Shown piece by piece: positions 36,141 to 41,913 of a stretch of DNA of 41,913 bases. Within the stretch, counting starts at the first letter, position 1. Every line of letters starts with the position of its first letter. The notes under the pieces were generated by a model, which did no database searches, was not told where the DNA came from, and saw only the letters and a list, made by a program, of their open reading frames with translations. The stretch spans positions 1-41,913 of the forward strand of contig NZ_JACLAF010000020.1 of assembly GCF_015355625.1 (NCBI RefSeq). The letters run 5' to 3'. The stretch comes from Tamlana sp. I1 (lineage in GTDB: Bacteria > Bacteroidota > Bacteroidia > Flavobacteriales > Flavobacteriaceae). The translations under genes and the position numbers were made by a program.

Positions 36141-36143
36141 GTA

Positions 36144-36848
36144 ATGCGAGAAACAGCATACATAAAAAGAATAACAGTGAATAAAATTGATTATCCAATT
36201 ATCGAATCATTAAAAAAACATAAATCAATATTAAACGCATCGGATTTTTTAAAATTACCAGCAAATTCAGTTTTCGGAAATTTAAATTTATCTTATCATG
36301 AAATTGTAATAAGAGTTGAATGTATTAACGACTTGATTATAAAACTGTATAATGACTTTTACAATTTAAAAGATTATTTGAAATCAAATTCAATGTTGAA
36401 TCCGACAACAGTTTATGAGCAAAAAATGCAAACAGAACAAATTTTCTATTGGCTAAGGAAGACTGCTGACGAATTAATATCTTTGACTTGGTTATTAGAT
36501 TTTATCAAAAAAGAGAATAAAAATCCGAGTAAATTAAAGGTTAGTTCCATTGGCGAATTTTTACATAATGAAAACGCTTTTAATCAAGAATTGAATTCCC
36601 ATATAAAAACTTTACGAACTATTAACGAAATATCTAATGGATTCAAACATTCTTTCATAAACTCACAAATTCATTCATATCAAGGTTCAGAATATCCAGT
36701 AGTTTTTGCATACACGCTGAATTATAACGATTTAAAAAATAAACCAAAATTTCACACCTTGGAGCTAAAAATTGTTTTAAATGACTATGCTATATTTTTA
36801 AAAGACATTAAGGAATATATAATATTGAATCATAATATGGAGAAATAA
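36144..36848 (+). CDS. Cassette C3: all-helical protein of unknown function
   Basis: The ATG at 36144 lies inside the cassette, 10 bp from its start. The longer frame beginning at 36030 would include attC2 and is rejected. The 234-aa product is predicted soluble and mostly helical, rich in Lys, Asn and Ile. Segments such as FYWLRKTADELISLTWLLDF and LRTINEISNGFKHSF recall HEPN-like or abortive-infection helical proteins, but no diagnostic RX4-6H motif is clear. No close family was recognised. Expression must come from upstream or from within the preceding sequence, since only about 9 bp precede the start. Confidence 0.75.
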   Translation: MRETAYIKRITVNKIDYPIIESLKKHKSILNASDFLKLPANSVFGNLNLSYHEIVIRVECINDLIIKLYNDFYNLKDYLKSNSMLNPTTVYEQKMQTEQIFYWLRKTADELISLTWLLDFIKKENKNPSKLKVSSIGEFLHNENAFNQELNSHIKTLRTINEISNGFKHSFINSQIHSYQGSEYPVVFAYTLNYNDLKNKPKFHTLELKIVLNDYAIFLKDIKEYIILNHNMEK

Positions 36849-36855
36849 GCACTAC

Positions 36856-37051
36856 TGGCAACAACGTGTATAGCTCATTGCTGTTCAGTTGCTTAAACCG
36901 AAGTTAAGGCGTATTTGGAAAGTCGCCAAATTTTTAAATTTGACGATTTCCAATAAAAGATAAATAGTAAAATTTAAAAATCTGGCTTGTGGCTCAACCG
37001 AAAGATAATCGCTAATTTGCACGCAACGAGCCATACACAAGACCGTTAGCC
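36856..37051 (+). repeat. attC3, the longest site
   Basis: TGGCAAC at the left matches the start of C3 (GTTGCCA), and GTTAGCC at the right starts C4. Inner arms are CGTGTAT and ATACAC. At 196 bp it is about 63 bp longer than the others. Its interior holds a different long hairpin at 36915-36953 (TTGGAAA...TTTCCAA, with internal mismatches). Confidence 0.8.
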
Positions 37052-37068
37052 ACAATTTGACAAAACCA

Positions 37069-37665
37069 ATGAAAATAAAGATTTTAGTAATACTTTTTTC
37101 TACCATTTCTGGATTTAGTCAAGAAATTAAATTCGATTTATTTTTGAAAGATTCTTGTTCAAATAAAATTGAAAGAAGTTTTTACTATCATCTTGAAAAA
37201 AATGGAACGGAATACAATATTTCAGACTTTGACAGCGGAACAATTATACTTCCGAGCAAAGGAGAATATAGCCTTATCGCAACTGAAATCGGAGAAACAC
37301 ATAAAATTATAATTGACAAACTAATAAATTCAGACACTTTAATTAAACCGAAAATCGAAGAATATATTAATAAGACCAATTTTTCTTACAAAAAAAGTGC
37401 AAGTAAAGCAGAACTTAAAAAACTTGGATTAATTCCTAATTATAAATTTATGAATTGCGAAAAAGTTTGTAACGGAATTGAAACTAATTATTATTCAAAC
37501 GGAACAGTTCGACTGAAAGCGGAATTTAAAAATGGGCTTGTAATAGGAGAGTTAAAAAGATATTATCAAAACGGAAAAATTAAAGAAATCTCTAATTATA
37601 ATAACGAGGGAATTTTAACTAAAAGAACTCTATTTTATGAAAATGGAAAAGTAAAAAAAGAATAA
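37069..37665 (+). CDS. Cassette C4: secreted protein with MORN-type repeats
   Basis: From ATG 37069 the 198-aa product has a signal peptide (MKIKILVILFSTISGFSQ). The N-terminal domain (residues about 20-120) is of unknown kind. The C-terminus has three MORN_2/YwqK-type repeats (NYYSNGTVRLKAEFKNG, RYYQNGKIKEISNYNNEG, LFYENGKVKKE). A TTG 12 bp upstream is possible but would precede the signal peptide by four residues. YwqK-type repeats occur in some antitoxin-like proteins, which would suit a cassette, but nothing here proves that role. It is exported to the periplasm or outside. Confidence 0.8.
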   Translation: MKIKILVILFSTISGFSQEIKFDLFLKDSCSNKIERSFYYHLEKNGTEYNISDFDSGTIILPSKGEYSLIATEIGETHKIIIDKLINSDTLIKPKIEEYINKTNFSYKKSASKAELKKLGLIPNYKFMNCEKVCNGIETNYYSNGTVRLKAEFKNGLVIGELKRYYQNGKIKEISNYNNEGILTKRTLFYENGKVKKE

Positions 37666-37672
37666 AAACTGT

Positions 37673-37805
37673 GGCTAACACCGTGTATAATTAATTGCTT
37701 GGTTTCAGCCAATTTACGAAAGTCCTCGCGGACTTTCTATCTGTGATTTATTTGCTAACTTTAGTGATTAAAACACGCAACTAACCATACACAAGCACGT
37801 TGTGG
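37673..37805 (+). repeat. attC4
   Basis: The left arm GGCTAAC matches the start of C4, and the right arm GTTGTGG starts C5. Inner arms are CGTGTAT and ATACACA. The central hairpin is of the second type, GAAAGTCC/GGACTTTC (37718-37737). 133 bp. Confidence 0.85.
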
Positions 37806-37826
37806 TGCATTTAAGAAACTCACTAA

Positions 37827-38441
37827 ATGAAATTGTACTTTATCAAATATTTAATTTTCTTTTTAGTTTTTGCAAGTTGCGAAAAGCAAGTAAAAGGAAT
37901 TAAAAATTACGGAATTGAAAAAAGGCTAAATGACAATTTAAGTGTTTCACTCAAAATATCTGAATTTAACGATTATGGAACTTTAATTGACCGAATTCAT
38001 GAAATTAAATGCAATGACAGTTTACCGAAAATAATAATCGATAGTAAAAATTTAATAAGAAATATTTATCCGATTGAACATTGTGAACCCATTTTGTTTT
38101 CTCCTAAATCAAAACATTACGTGACTTTTGTGAATGGAAAGTTATATCACGATAGTAATAACAATTATAGAGAAATTGGAATGGATTCTTTAACTTGGAT
38201 TTTAGCAAATGACTTTACATATTATCGATCAAATAACGCGTCAAACAAACCAGAAAGCTATTTAGTAATTGTGGAATCTAGTAGAAATGAAAATCTTAAA
38301 CTAATTGAAAAATTTTTAACCAATCTAACTCAAGAATTTGACAAATTAAATTCTAAACTTGAATTGAACATATTATTTTGGGAAGATTTGCCATATTTGC
38401 CACCGCCACCTGTAACAGAAAATGGAAGACAAACTGAATAA
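37827..38441 (+). CDS. Cassette C5: lipoprotein of unknown function
   Basis: This 204-aa protein has a lipoprotein signal peptide (MKLYFIKYLIFFLVFASC). The mature part has a central ILFSPKSKHYVTFVNGKLYHDSNN segment and a C-terminal helical part ending in a Pro-rich tail (LPYLPPPPVTENG). No family was recognised. It is expected to be anchored in the envelope. Exported cassette products are common in large chromosomal integrons. It starts 27 bp after the cassette start. Confidence 0.75.
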   Translation: MKLYFIKYLIFFLVFASCEKQVKGIKNYGIEKRLNDNLSVSLKISEFNDYGTLIDRIHEIKCNDSLPKIIIDSKNLIRNIYPIEHCEPILFSPKSKHYVTFVNGKLYHDSNNNYREIGMDSLTWILANDFTYYRSNNASNKPESYLVIVESSRNENLKLIEKFLTNLTQEFDKLNSKLELNILFWEDLPYLPPPPVTENGRQTE

Positions 38442-38460
38442 AATAAAAATAAAAAACGCA

Positions 38461-38593
38461 CCACAACATGGTGTATAATTAATGGCTAGGTTCGAGCTTG
38501 CTTACGAATATTCCTGCGGAATATTCTATTCGGTTATTATTTGTTAAATTCCGTGCTAAATAACGCCACTAATCATACACAAAGCCGTTGGGC
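38461..38593 (+). repeat. attC5
   Basis: The left arm CCACAAC matches the start of C5, and the right arm GTTGGGC starts C6. Inner arms are GGTGTAT and ATACACA. Hairpin GAATATTCC/GGAATATTC at 38506-38526. 133 bp. Confidence 0.85.
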
Positions 38594-38620
38594 ATAATAT
38601 AACAAACATTCGAACACAAA

Positions 38621-39553
38621 ATGGAAAATAAAACATTAAGAGAAATAAAAGTATCTGAAATTGCCCCTAACCCATACAATCCACGTTTGATTTTTGAACC
38701 AAATGAATTGAATGATTTGAAAAGTTCAATTTCAAAAGTTGGTATTTTAGTTCCACTAACTGTTTATCAGAATTCAAAAGATTTTCCAAAAGAAAAATAT
38801 ATTATTCTTGATGGAGAAAGAAGATGGAGATGTGCAACTGAAATTGGTTTAGAAACGATTCCAGCAAATGTGATTGATGAACCGAAAGATATTACTCAAA
38901 ATATCTTATTTATGTTTAATATTCACCATTTTAGAAAAGAATGGGCTCTTTTTCCTACTGCATTAAAACTCGAAATAATTATTGACAAATTAGGTACTGA
39001 TAGTGAAACTGTACTTAATGAATTTACAGGTGTAAGCAGATCTACAATTAGAAGATGTAAAGCCTTACTGTGGTATCCACCAAAGTATAGAGATATATTA
39101 ATGGAAAAAGGTGGTAGAATATCGACTGATTTTTTCATTGAACTACATCCAATCGCAAATAGATTAAGTTATGAACCTGATTTTAAATATCCAGAAGGAA
39201 TTAGTTTTTTCGTAGATAAATGTATAGATAAATTTAAGGAACAGAAACATTTTAGCGATGTAAAAGAACTTCGTGAGATTAGAAAGGCTCTCGGTTTCTA
39301 TGATAAATCAAATAATTTTCAAGAATTCGTCAATAAAATTAGTGAATTTATCAATAATGATATTGGTTTAGAAATTTTCGTAAGTGAAGATCTTGAAGAG
39401 GAACGTAATAGAAAAAATATTCTAAAATACATTTCTTACTTAAACACTAATCTAGATCAAATAAATCCTGACCTAATAAGTGATATATATTTTGAAGACC
39501 AACTAAAACAATTACAAAAAAGGTTAGACGCAATAATAGAATCTATCGATTAA
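38621..39553 (+). CDS. Cassette C6, gene 1: ParB-like domain protein
   Basis: This 310-aa protein has an N-terminal ParB/sulfiredoxin-like domain (residues about 8-85), with NPYNPR (17-22) and the signature DGERRWRC (64-71). A helix-turn-helix follows (FTGVSRSTIRRCK, about 135-147), then a helical C-terminal half. Real chromosome-partition ParB proteins bind CTP through this signature (GERR). Here there is no ParA gene and no parS, so partition is unlikely. The gene is followed after 3 bp by a phosphoribosyltransferase-like gene in the same cassette. The pair may be a conflict or defence module. Confidence 0.8.
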   Translation: MENKTLREIKVSEIAPNPYNPRLIFEPNELNDLKSSISKVGILVPLTVYQNSKDFPKEKYIILDGERRWRCATEIGLETIPANVIDEPKDITQNILFMFNIHHFRKEWALFPTALKLEIIIDKLGTDSETVLNEFTGVSRSTIRRCKALLWYPPKYRDILMEKGGRISTDFFIELHPIANRLSYEPDFKYPEGISFFVDKCIDKFKEQKHFSDVKELREIRKALGFYDKSNNFQEFVNKISEFINNDIGLEIFVSEDLEEERNRKNILKYISYLNTNLDQINPDLISDIYFEDQLKQLQKRLDAIIESID

Positions 39554-39556
39554 TTT

Positions 39557-40366
39557 ATGGAAAAGATAGAATCAATTATATACAAGTTTCTTGGAGGAAA
39601 CAAAATTGAACAAAAGTTAATTAGATGTCAAAGTTATCGACCTAATTCTGTACCTAAATTCAAATCTCAAACTAATCTTAATTGGTTAGAAACAGTTAAG
39701 TTACTTAACAGTATTGAGATTTTTGATGCACAAAGAATTAGATCTGTAATTCACAAAATTGTTGAGAATAATGCAGAAATATTTAATGCAGATAATCTAT
39801 TTATAACTTCTTTTGGTAGTGAAGGGAAAAGTGGTGGAAAAATTGCTTATGAAATTAGGCACACCAAATTATTTGGTAATAAAAAATTTGTGAATAGTTG
39901 GGAATTAAGCAAATTACCTGAAGAAAGTACTATAATTTTTGTAGAAGATTTAATAGGAACAGGTACTCAATCGACTGAATACATTTTAACTAAATTAAAT
40001 TTACTTTTAAATCCAAGTCACAAACCTTATTTATTAACAATATGTGCAACTTCAGAAGGAATAGAAAAAGTTTCTAAAGAAACAAATTTCAAGGTTGTTA
40101 ATGGAATTGAACTAAGAGAAAATGAGTTTCAACATTATACTGAAAATTGTAAAACCTTTTCCAACAAAATAAAAAGAAAGTTAATCGACCTTAATAATAA
40201 ATTGAAAAAGTCAGGTAGTCTGGATTATGATAGAGGTCTTTTAGTTAGTTTTTTCTATTCACCACCAAATAATAGTATGCCTATTCTATGGAAAGATGGA
40301 TATCCATATAAAGACAAAAAAGGAAAAGATAAGAAATGGTTTGCCTTGATACCAAGAGAATATTAA
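39557..40366 (+). CDS. Cassette C6, gene 2: phosphoribosyltransferase-like protein
   Basis: This 269-aa protein has IIFVEDLIGTGTQSTEYI (residues 126-143), a clear PRPP-binding loop of the phosphoribosyltransferase fold. Upstream is a helical part (about 1-75) and FITSFGSEGKSGGKIAYE (82-99), which could form the pyrophosphate loop. The C-terminal third (VSFFYSPPNNSMPILWKDGY) has the look of the PRTase-CE group that Burroughs and Aravind described in prokaryotic conflict systems. It starts 3 bp after the ParB-like gene, so the two act together. This is the only two-gene cassette in the window. Confidence 0.75.
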   Translation: MEKIESIIYKFLGGNKIEQKLIRCQSYRPNSVPKFKSQTNLNWLETVKLLNSIEIFDAQRIRSVIHKIVENNAEIFNADNLFITSFGSEGKSGGKIAYEIRHTKLFGNKKFVNSWELSKLPEESTIIFVEDLIGTGTQSTEYILTKLNLLLNPSHKPYLLTICATSEGIEKVSKETNFKVVNGIELRENEFQHYTENCKTFSNKIKRKLIDLNNKLKKSGSLDYDRGLLVSFFYSPPNNSMPILWKDGYPYKDKKGKDKKWFALIPREY

Positions 40367-40374
40367 AATACTAT

Positions 40375-40506
40375 GCCCAACACCGTATAAAATTAATTGC
40401 TGGTTTTAGCCTTTTTACGAAAGTCCTCGCGGACTTTCTATCTGTGATTTATTTGCTAACTTTAGTGCTTAAACCACGCAACTAATCTTATACAAACACG
40501 TTAGCA
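40375..40506 (+). repeat. attC6
   Basis: The left arm GCCCAAC matches the start of C6, and the right arm GTTAGCA starts C7. Inner arms are shortened (CGTATAA and TTATACA). Hairpin GAAAGTCC/GGACTTTC at 40419-40438. 132 bp. Confidence 0.85.
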
Positions 40507-40575
40507 AACATTAACCAAACTCACTCCAGAAAAGCAAAATAATAATCTAATCTTAAATTAATCAAGATTGACAAA

Positions 40576-40956
40576 ATGAATGAAATTAAAGTTGAGAAAA
40601 ATGAGGAAAACGAACTTCCCATTCCACATATTTGGAGACCGAGTTTTAAAGCAATTGTTAACGCTTTTGTCAATAAAGACTACAGCTTAAGTACAGAAAT
40701 AAAAAATGTGAATCCCATCTCAAATGAAACTGCTAAACAAATCAAAGATTATATTGAGGATTATGGAGAAGAACTAATTGAACTACCAAACGAAACTTGG
40801 AATTCATCTGTTTACATATATTATGGGGAATATTGGAATGTACTTATAGACCTTTTCACAAAAGAAGAAGGATTGAGTGATTTAGTACTGAATGCTGAAA
40901 TAAGAGAAGATAATACTGAATATTTAATTGACATTCAATTAGTTTATGTTCCCTGA
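40576..40956 (+). CDS. Cassette C7: small conserved protein of unknown function
   Basis: This 126-aa acidic soluble protein has the central part IPHIWRPSFKAIVNAFVNKD, then YGEELIELPNETWNSSVYIY and WNVLIDLFTKEEGLSDLVLN. It looks like a conserved single-domain family (possibly the recently named DUF7668), but I cannot confirm that. There is no signal peptide. The coding part begins 75 bp into the cassette. After its stop an ACTCACTCAAA motif, also found at cassette starts, appears near 40979. This may mark a lost boundary or a fused cassette. Confidence 0.75.
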   Translation: MNEIKVEKNEENELPIPHIWRPSFKAIVNAFVNKDYSLSTEIKNVNPISNETAKQIKDYIEDYGEELIELPNETWNSSVYIYYGEYWNVLIDLFTKEEGLSDLVLNAEIREDNTEYLIDIQLVYVP

Positions 40957-41034
40957 ATAAATTGTTTATAAGAGTAAAAACTCACTCAAATCTTAGAAAA
41001 AATTGAATTACACTAAAAATGAAAAATAACGATT

Positions 41035-41166
41035 TGCTAACAAGGTGTATAATTAATGGCTAGGTCGAGCTTGCTTACGAATATTCCTGCGGAATATTCT
41101 ATTAGGTTTTTATTTGTTAACTTCCACGCTAAATCACGCCACTAATCATACACGAGACCGTTATAG
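41035..41166 (+). repeat. attC7
   Basis: The left arm TGCTAAC matches the start of C7, and the right arm GTTATAG starts C8. Inner arms are GTGTAT and ATACAC. Hairpin GAATATTCC/GGAATATTC at 41079-41099. 132 bp. Confidence 0.85.
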
Positions 41167-41579
41167 CGCATTTGACACTCACTCAAACGCGGATTAAAAA
41201 GCTAAATATTACGCGGATTTTTTCACTCAAACTCTGAATTAAAAACTTCTGACTTTTAAGCAAGTTTGCGGAGTTTTAATCCGTTTGTGAAAATAAATAT
41301 TGCGGAGAATTATATTGCGGAATTTCACTTTTGAGTTTTATAGAAACGGATAATATTGTTGTGGAAAACAAATCAGAACGTAAAAAACTTACTGTTATGG
41401 ATTTAAAAACCAAAGAAAAACGGCTGAACTTTACGGAAATAAAAAAAAACGCGCTATAACAACGTGTATAATTTATGGCTAGTTCTAGCTTACTTATGAA
41501 TATTCCTGCGGAATATTCTATTCAGTTTTTATTTACTAAATTTGGTGCAGAATCACGCCACAAATCATACACGAAACCG
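41161..41579 (+). mobile_element. Cassette C8, related to C1/C2, no convincing gene
   Basis: This 419-bp cassette shares ACGCGGATTTT, CTTCTGACTTTTAAGCAAG and TTTGCGGAG with C1 and C2 but is otherwise diverged. CGGATTAAAA (41190-41199) and TTTTAATCCG (41274-41283) form a 10-bp inverted repeat. A 42-codon frame from TTG 41331 to the stop at 41457-41459 (inner ATG at 41397; DLKTKEKRLNFTEIKKNAL) ends inside the attC8 arm and is only weakly credible. Confidence 0.6.
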
Positions 41580-41585
41580 TTGTAA
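41454..41585 (+). repeat. attC8
   Basis: The left arm CTATAAC matches the start of C8, and the right arm GTTGTAA starts C9. Inner arms are CGTGTAT and ATACACG. Hairpin GAATATTCC/GGAATATTC at 41498-41518. 132 bp. Confidence 0.85.
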
Positions 41586-41590
41586 AACAT

Positions 41591-41913
41591 TTGATAAAAC
41601 TACTCGACATATTATTTAGAACGCTATTAGGAAGCGGTACAACTTGGAATCAAGCAGAGAGGAAAGTATTCAAAGATTTAGGAATTAATAAAACTGACTG
41701 GATAAACTGGAAACCTCATATTATCATTGAAATTGATTCTGAAAAAAATATTGTGATTCTAAAGTCTGAAAGCGGAAATATATTCCAAATAAAATCGGAT
41801 AAAAAAACAATTCGGAATTTGATTAAAGGCATTTCCGCAAACCAATTTTTGCCGAAATATGGATCTGACTTTATAAATGAAATAAGAGGTTGGACTTACT
41901 CTTACTCTCGAAC
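41591..41913 (+). CDS. Cassette C9: partial gene of unknown function
   Basis: An open frame from TTG 41591 runs off the window end (about 107 codons seen), beginning with LLDILFRTLLGSGTTWNQAE after three residues. No in-frame ATG lies between attC8 and this point, so the TTG, 12 bp after the cassette start, is the likely start. Features seen are a first helix, then KPHIIIEIDSEKN and ILKSESGNIFQIKSDKK, which look like beta strands. No family was recognised. The cassette's own attC should lie beyond the window. Confidence 0.6.
   Translation, partial: MIKLLDILFRTLLGSGTTWNQAERKVFKDLGINKTDWINWKPHIIIEIDSEKNIVILKSESGNIFQIKSDKKTIRNLIKGISANQFLPKYGSDFINEIRGWTYSYSR

Larger units (their letters stand above)
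33801..41913 (+). mobile_element. Integron-like cassette array with its recombinase (right end outside the window)
   Basis: This entry covers the recombinase, an attI-like site and nine cassettes (C1-C9). Counting from TT to G, the boundaries are C1 35053-35603, C2 35604-36134, C3 36135-37045, C4 37046-37799, C5 37800-38587, C6 38588-40500, C7 40501-41160, C8 41161-41579 and C9 from 41580 on. All cassettes and their genes point the same way. Each cassette carries its own terminal inverted arms, and neighbours differ, which is the mark of independent cassettes. The intervening sites are alike, as in sedentary chromosomal integrons such as the Vibrio superintegron. Confidence 0.85.

Noticed and set aside
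36030-36143. Longer start for the C3 protein
   Set aside because: The added residues are attC2 read as protein; the ATG at 36144 lies inside the cassette.
38621-39553. Chromosome-partition ParB
   Set aside because: No ParA partner or parS-like site is nearby, and it is cargo in a cassette with a phosphoribosyltransferase-like gene.
35478-41585. CRISPR array
   Set aside because: Repeats are about 132 bp, imperfect palindromes, spaced by 0.3-1.8 kb with genes, and no cas gene is present.

Overview
The window looks like a chromosomal segment of a marine-type flavobacterium (Bacteroidota, family Flavobacteriaceae). The evidence is low GC, many lipoproteins of Bacteroidota type, TANNTTTG promoter boxes with hardly any Shine-Dalgarno sequences, a flavobacterial DnaK, DUF2853, and intergenic repeats of the CTTCGACA...GCTC type. 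No tRNA, rRNA or CRISPR was seen.

Region 1 (1-9744). A cut-off transposase end is followed by a collagen-like lipoprotein. Next comes a three-gene group in which two paralogous secreted proteins flank a membrane protein. A lone NarL-type histidine kinase follows, with about 750 bp of degenerate repeats where a response regulator would normally sit. On the minus strand are an RluA-type pseudouridine synthase, panB and a one-chain L-serine ammonia-lyase, then three 184-bp tandem repeats.

Region 2 (9745-32431) is mostly core chromosome. It holds a minus-strand O-acylation operon (MBOAT protein plus two SGNH-like proteins with overlapping ends), dnaK, small lipoproteins, a Crp/Fnr regulator, an RlmI-type methyltransferase and a nitronate monooxygenase. 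A menaquinone cluster follows (hotdog thioesterase, isochorismate synthase, menD, DUF2853), then an S1-domain protein, mnmE, a Fic protein with a striking upstream inverted repeat, and an exonuclease/GIY-YIG protein with a LexA-like XRE-S24 repressor.

Region 3 (33801-41913, running off the end) is the most unusual part. A 406-aa tyrosine recombinase lacks the extra domain that defines integron integrases (IntI). Immediately downstream, in the same orientation, lies an array of at least nine gene cassettes separated by eight attC-like sites of about 132 bp (one is 196 bp). Each cassette begins with GTT and ends with AAC, and its two ends are reverse complements of each other, as expected for integron cassettes that recombine through a folded single strand. 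The arms are about 14 nt long rather than 7. At arm position 11 every start carries A and every end carries C, which is a mismatch on the top strand but a G-T wobble on the bottom strand. A 31-bp inverted-repeat site between the recombinase stop codon and the first cassette is the likely attI equivalent. Cassette cargo includes a ParB-like/phosphoribosyltransferase pair, an all-helical protein, a MORN-type secreted protein, a lipoprotein, a small conserved protein, and three related cassettes with no convincing gene. I read this as an integron-like cassette system of Bacteroidota run by a non-IntI recombinase. That is an inference from structure and has not been tested.
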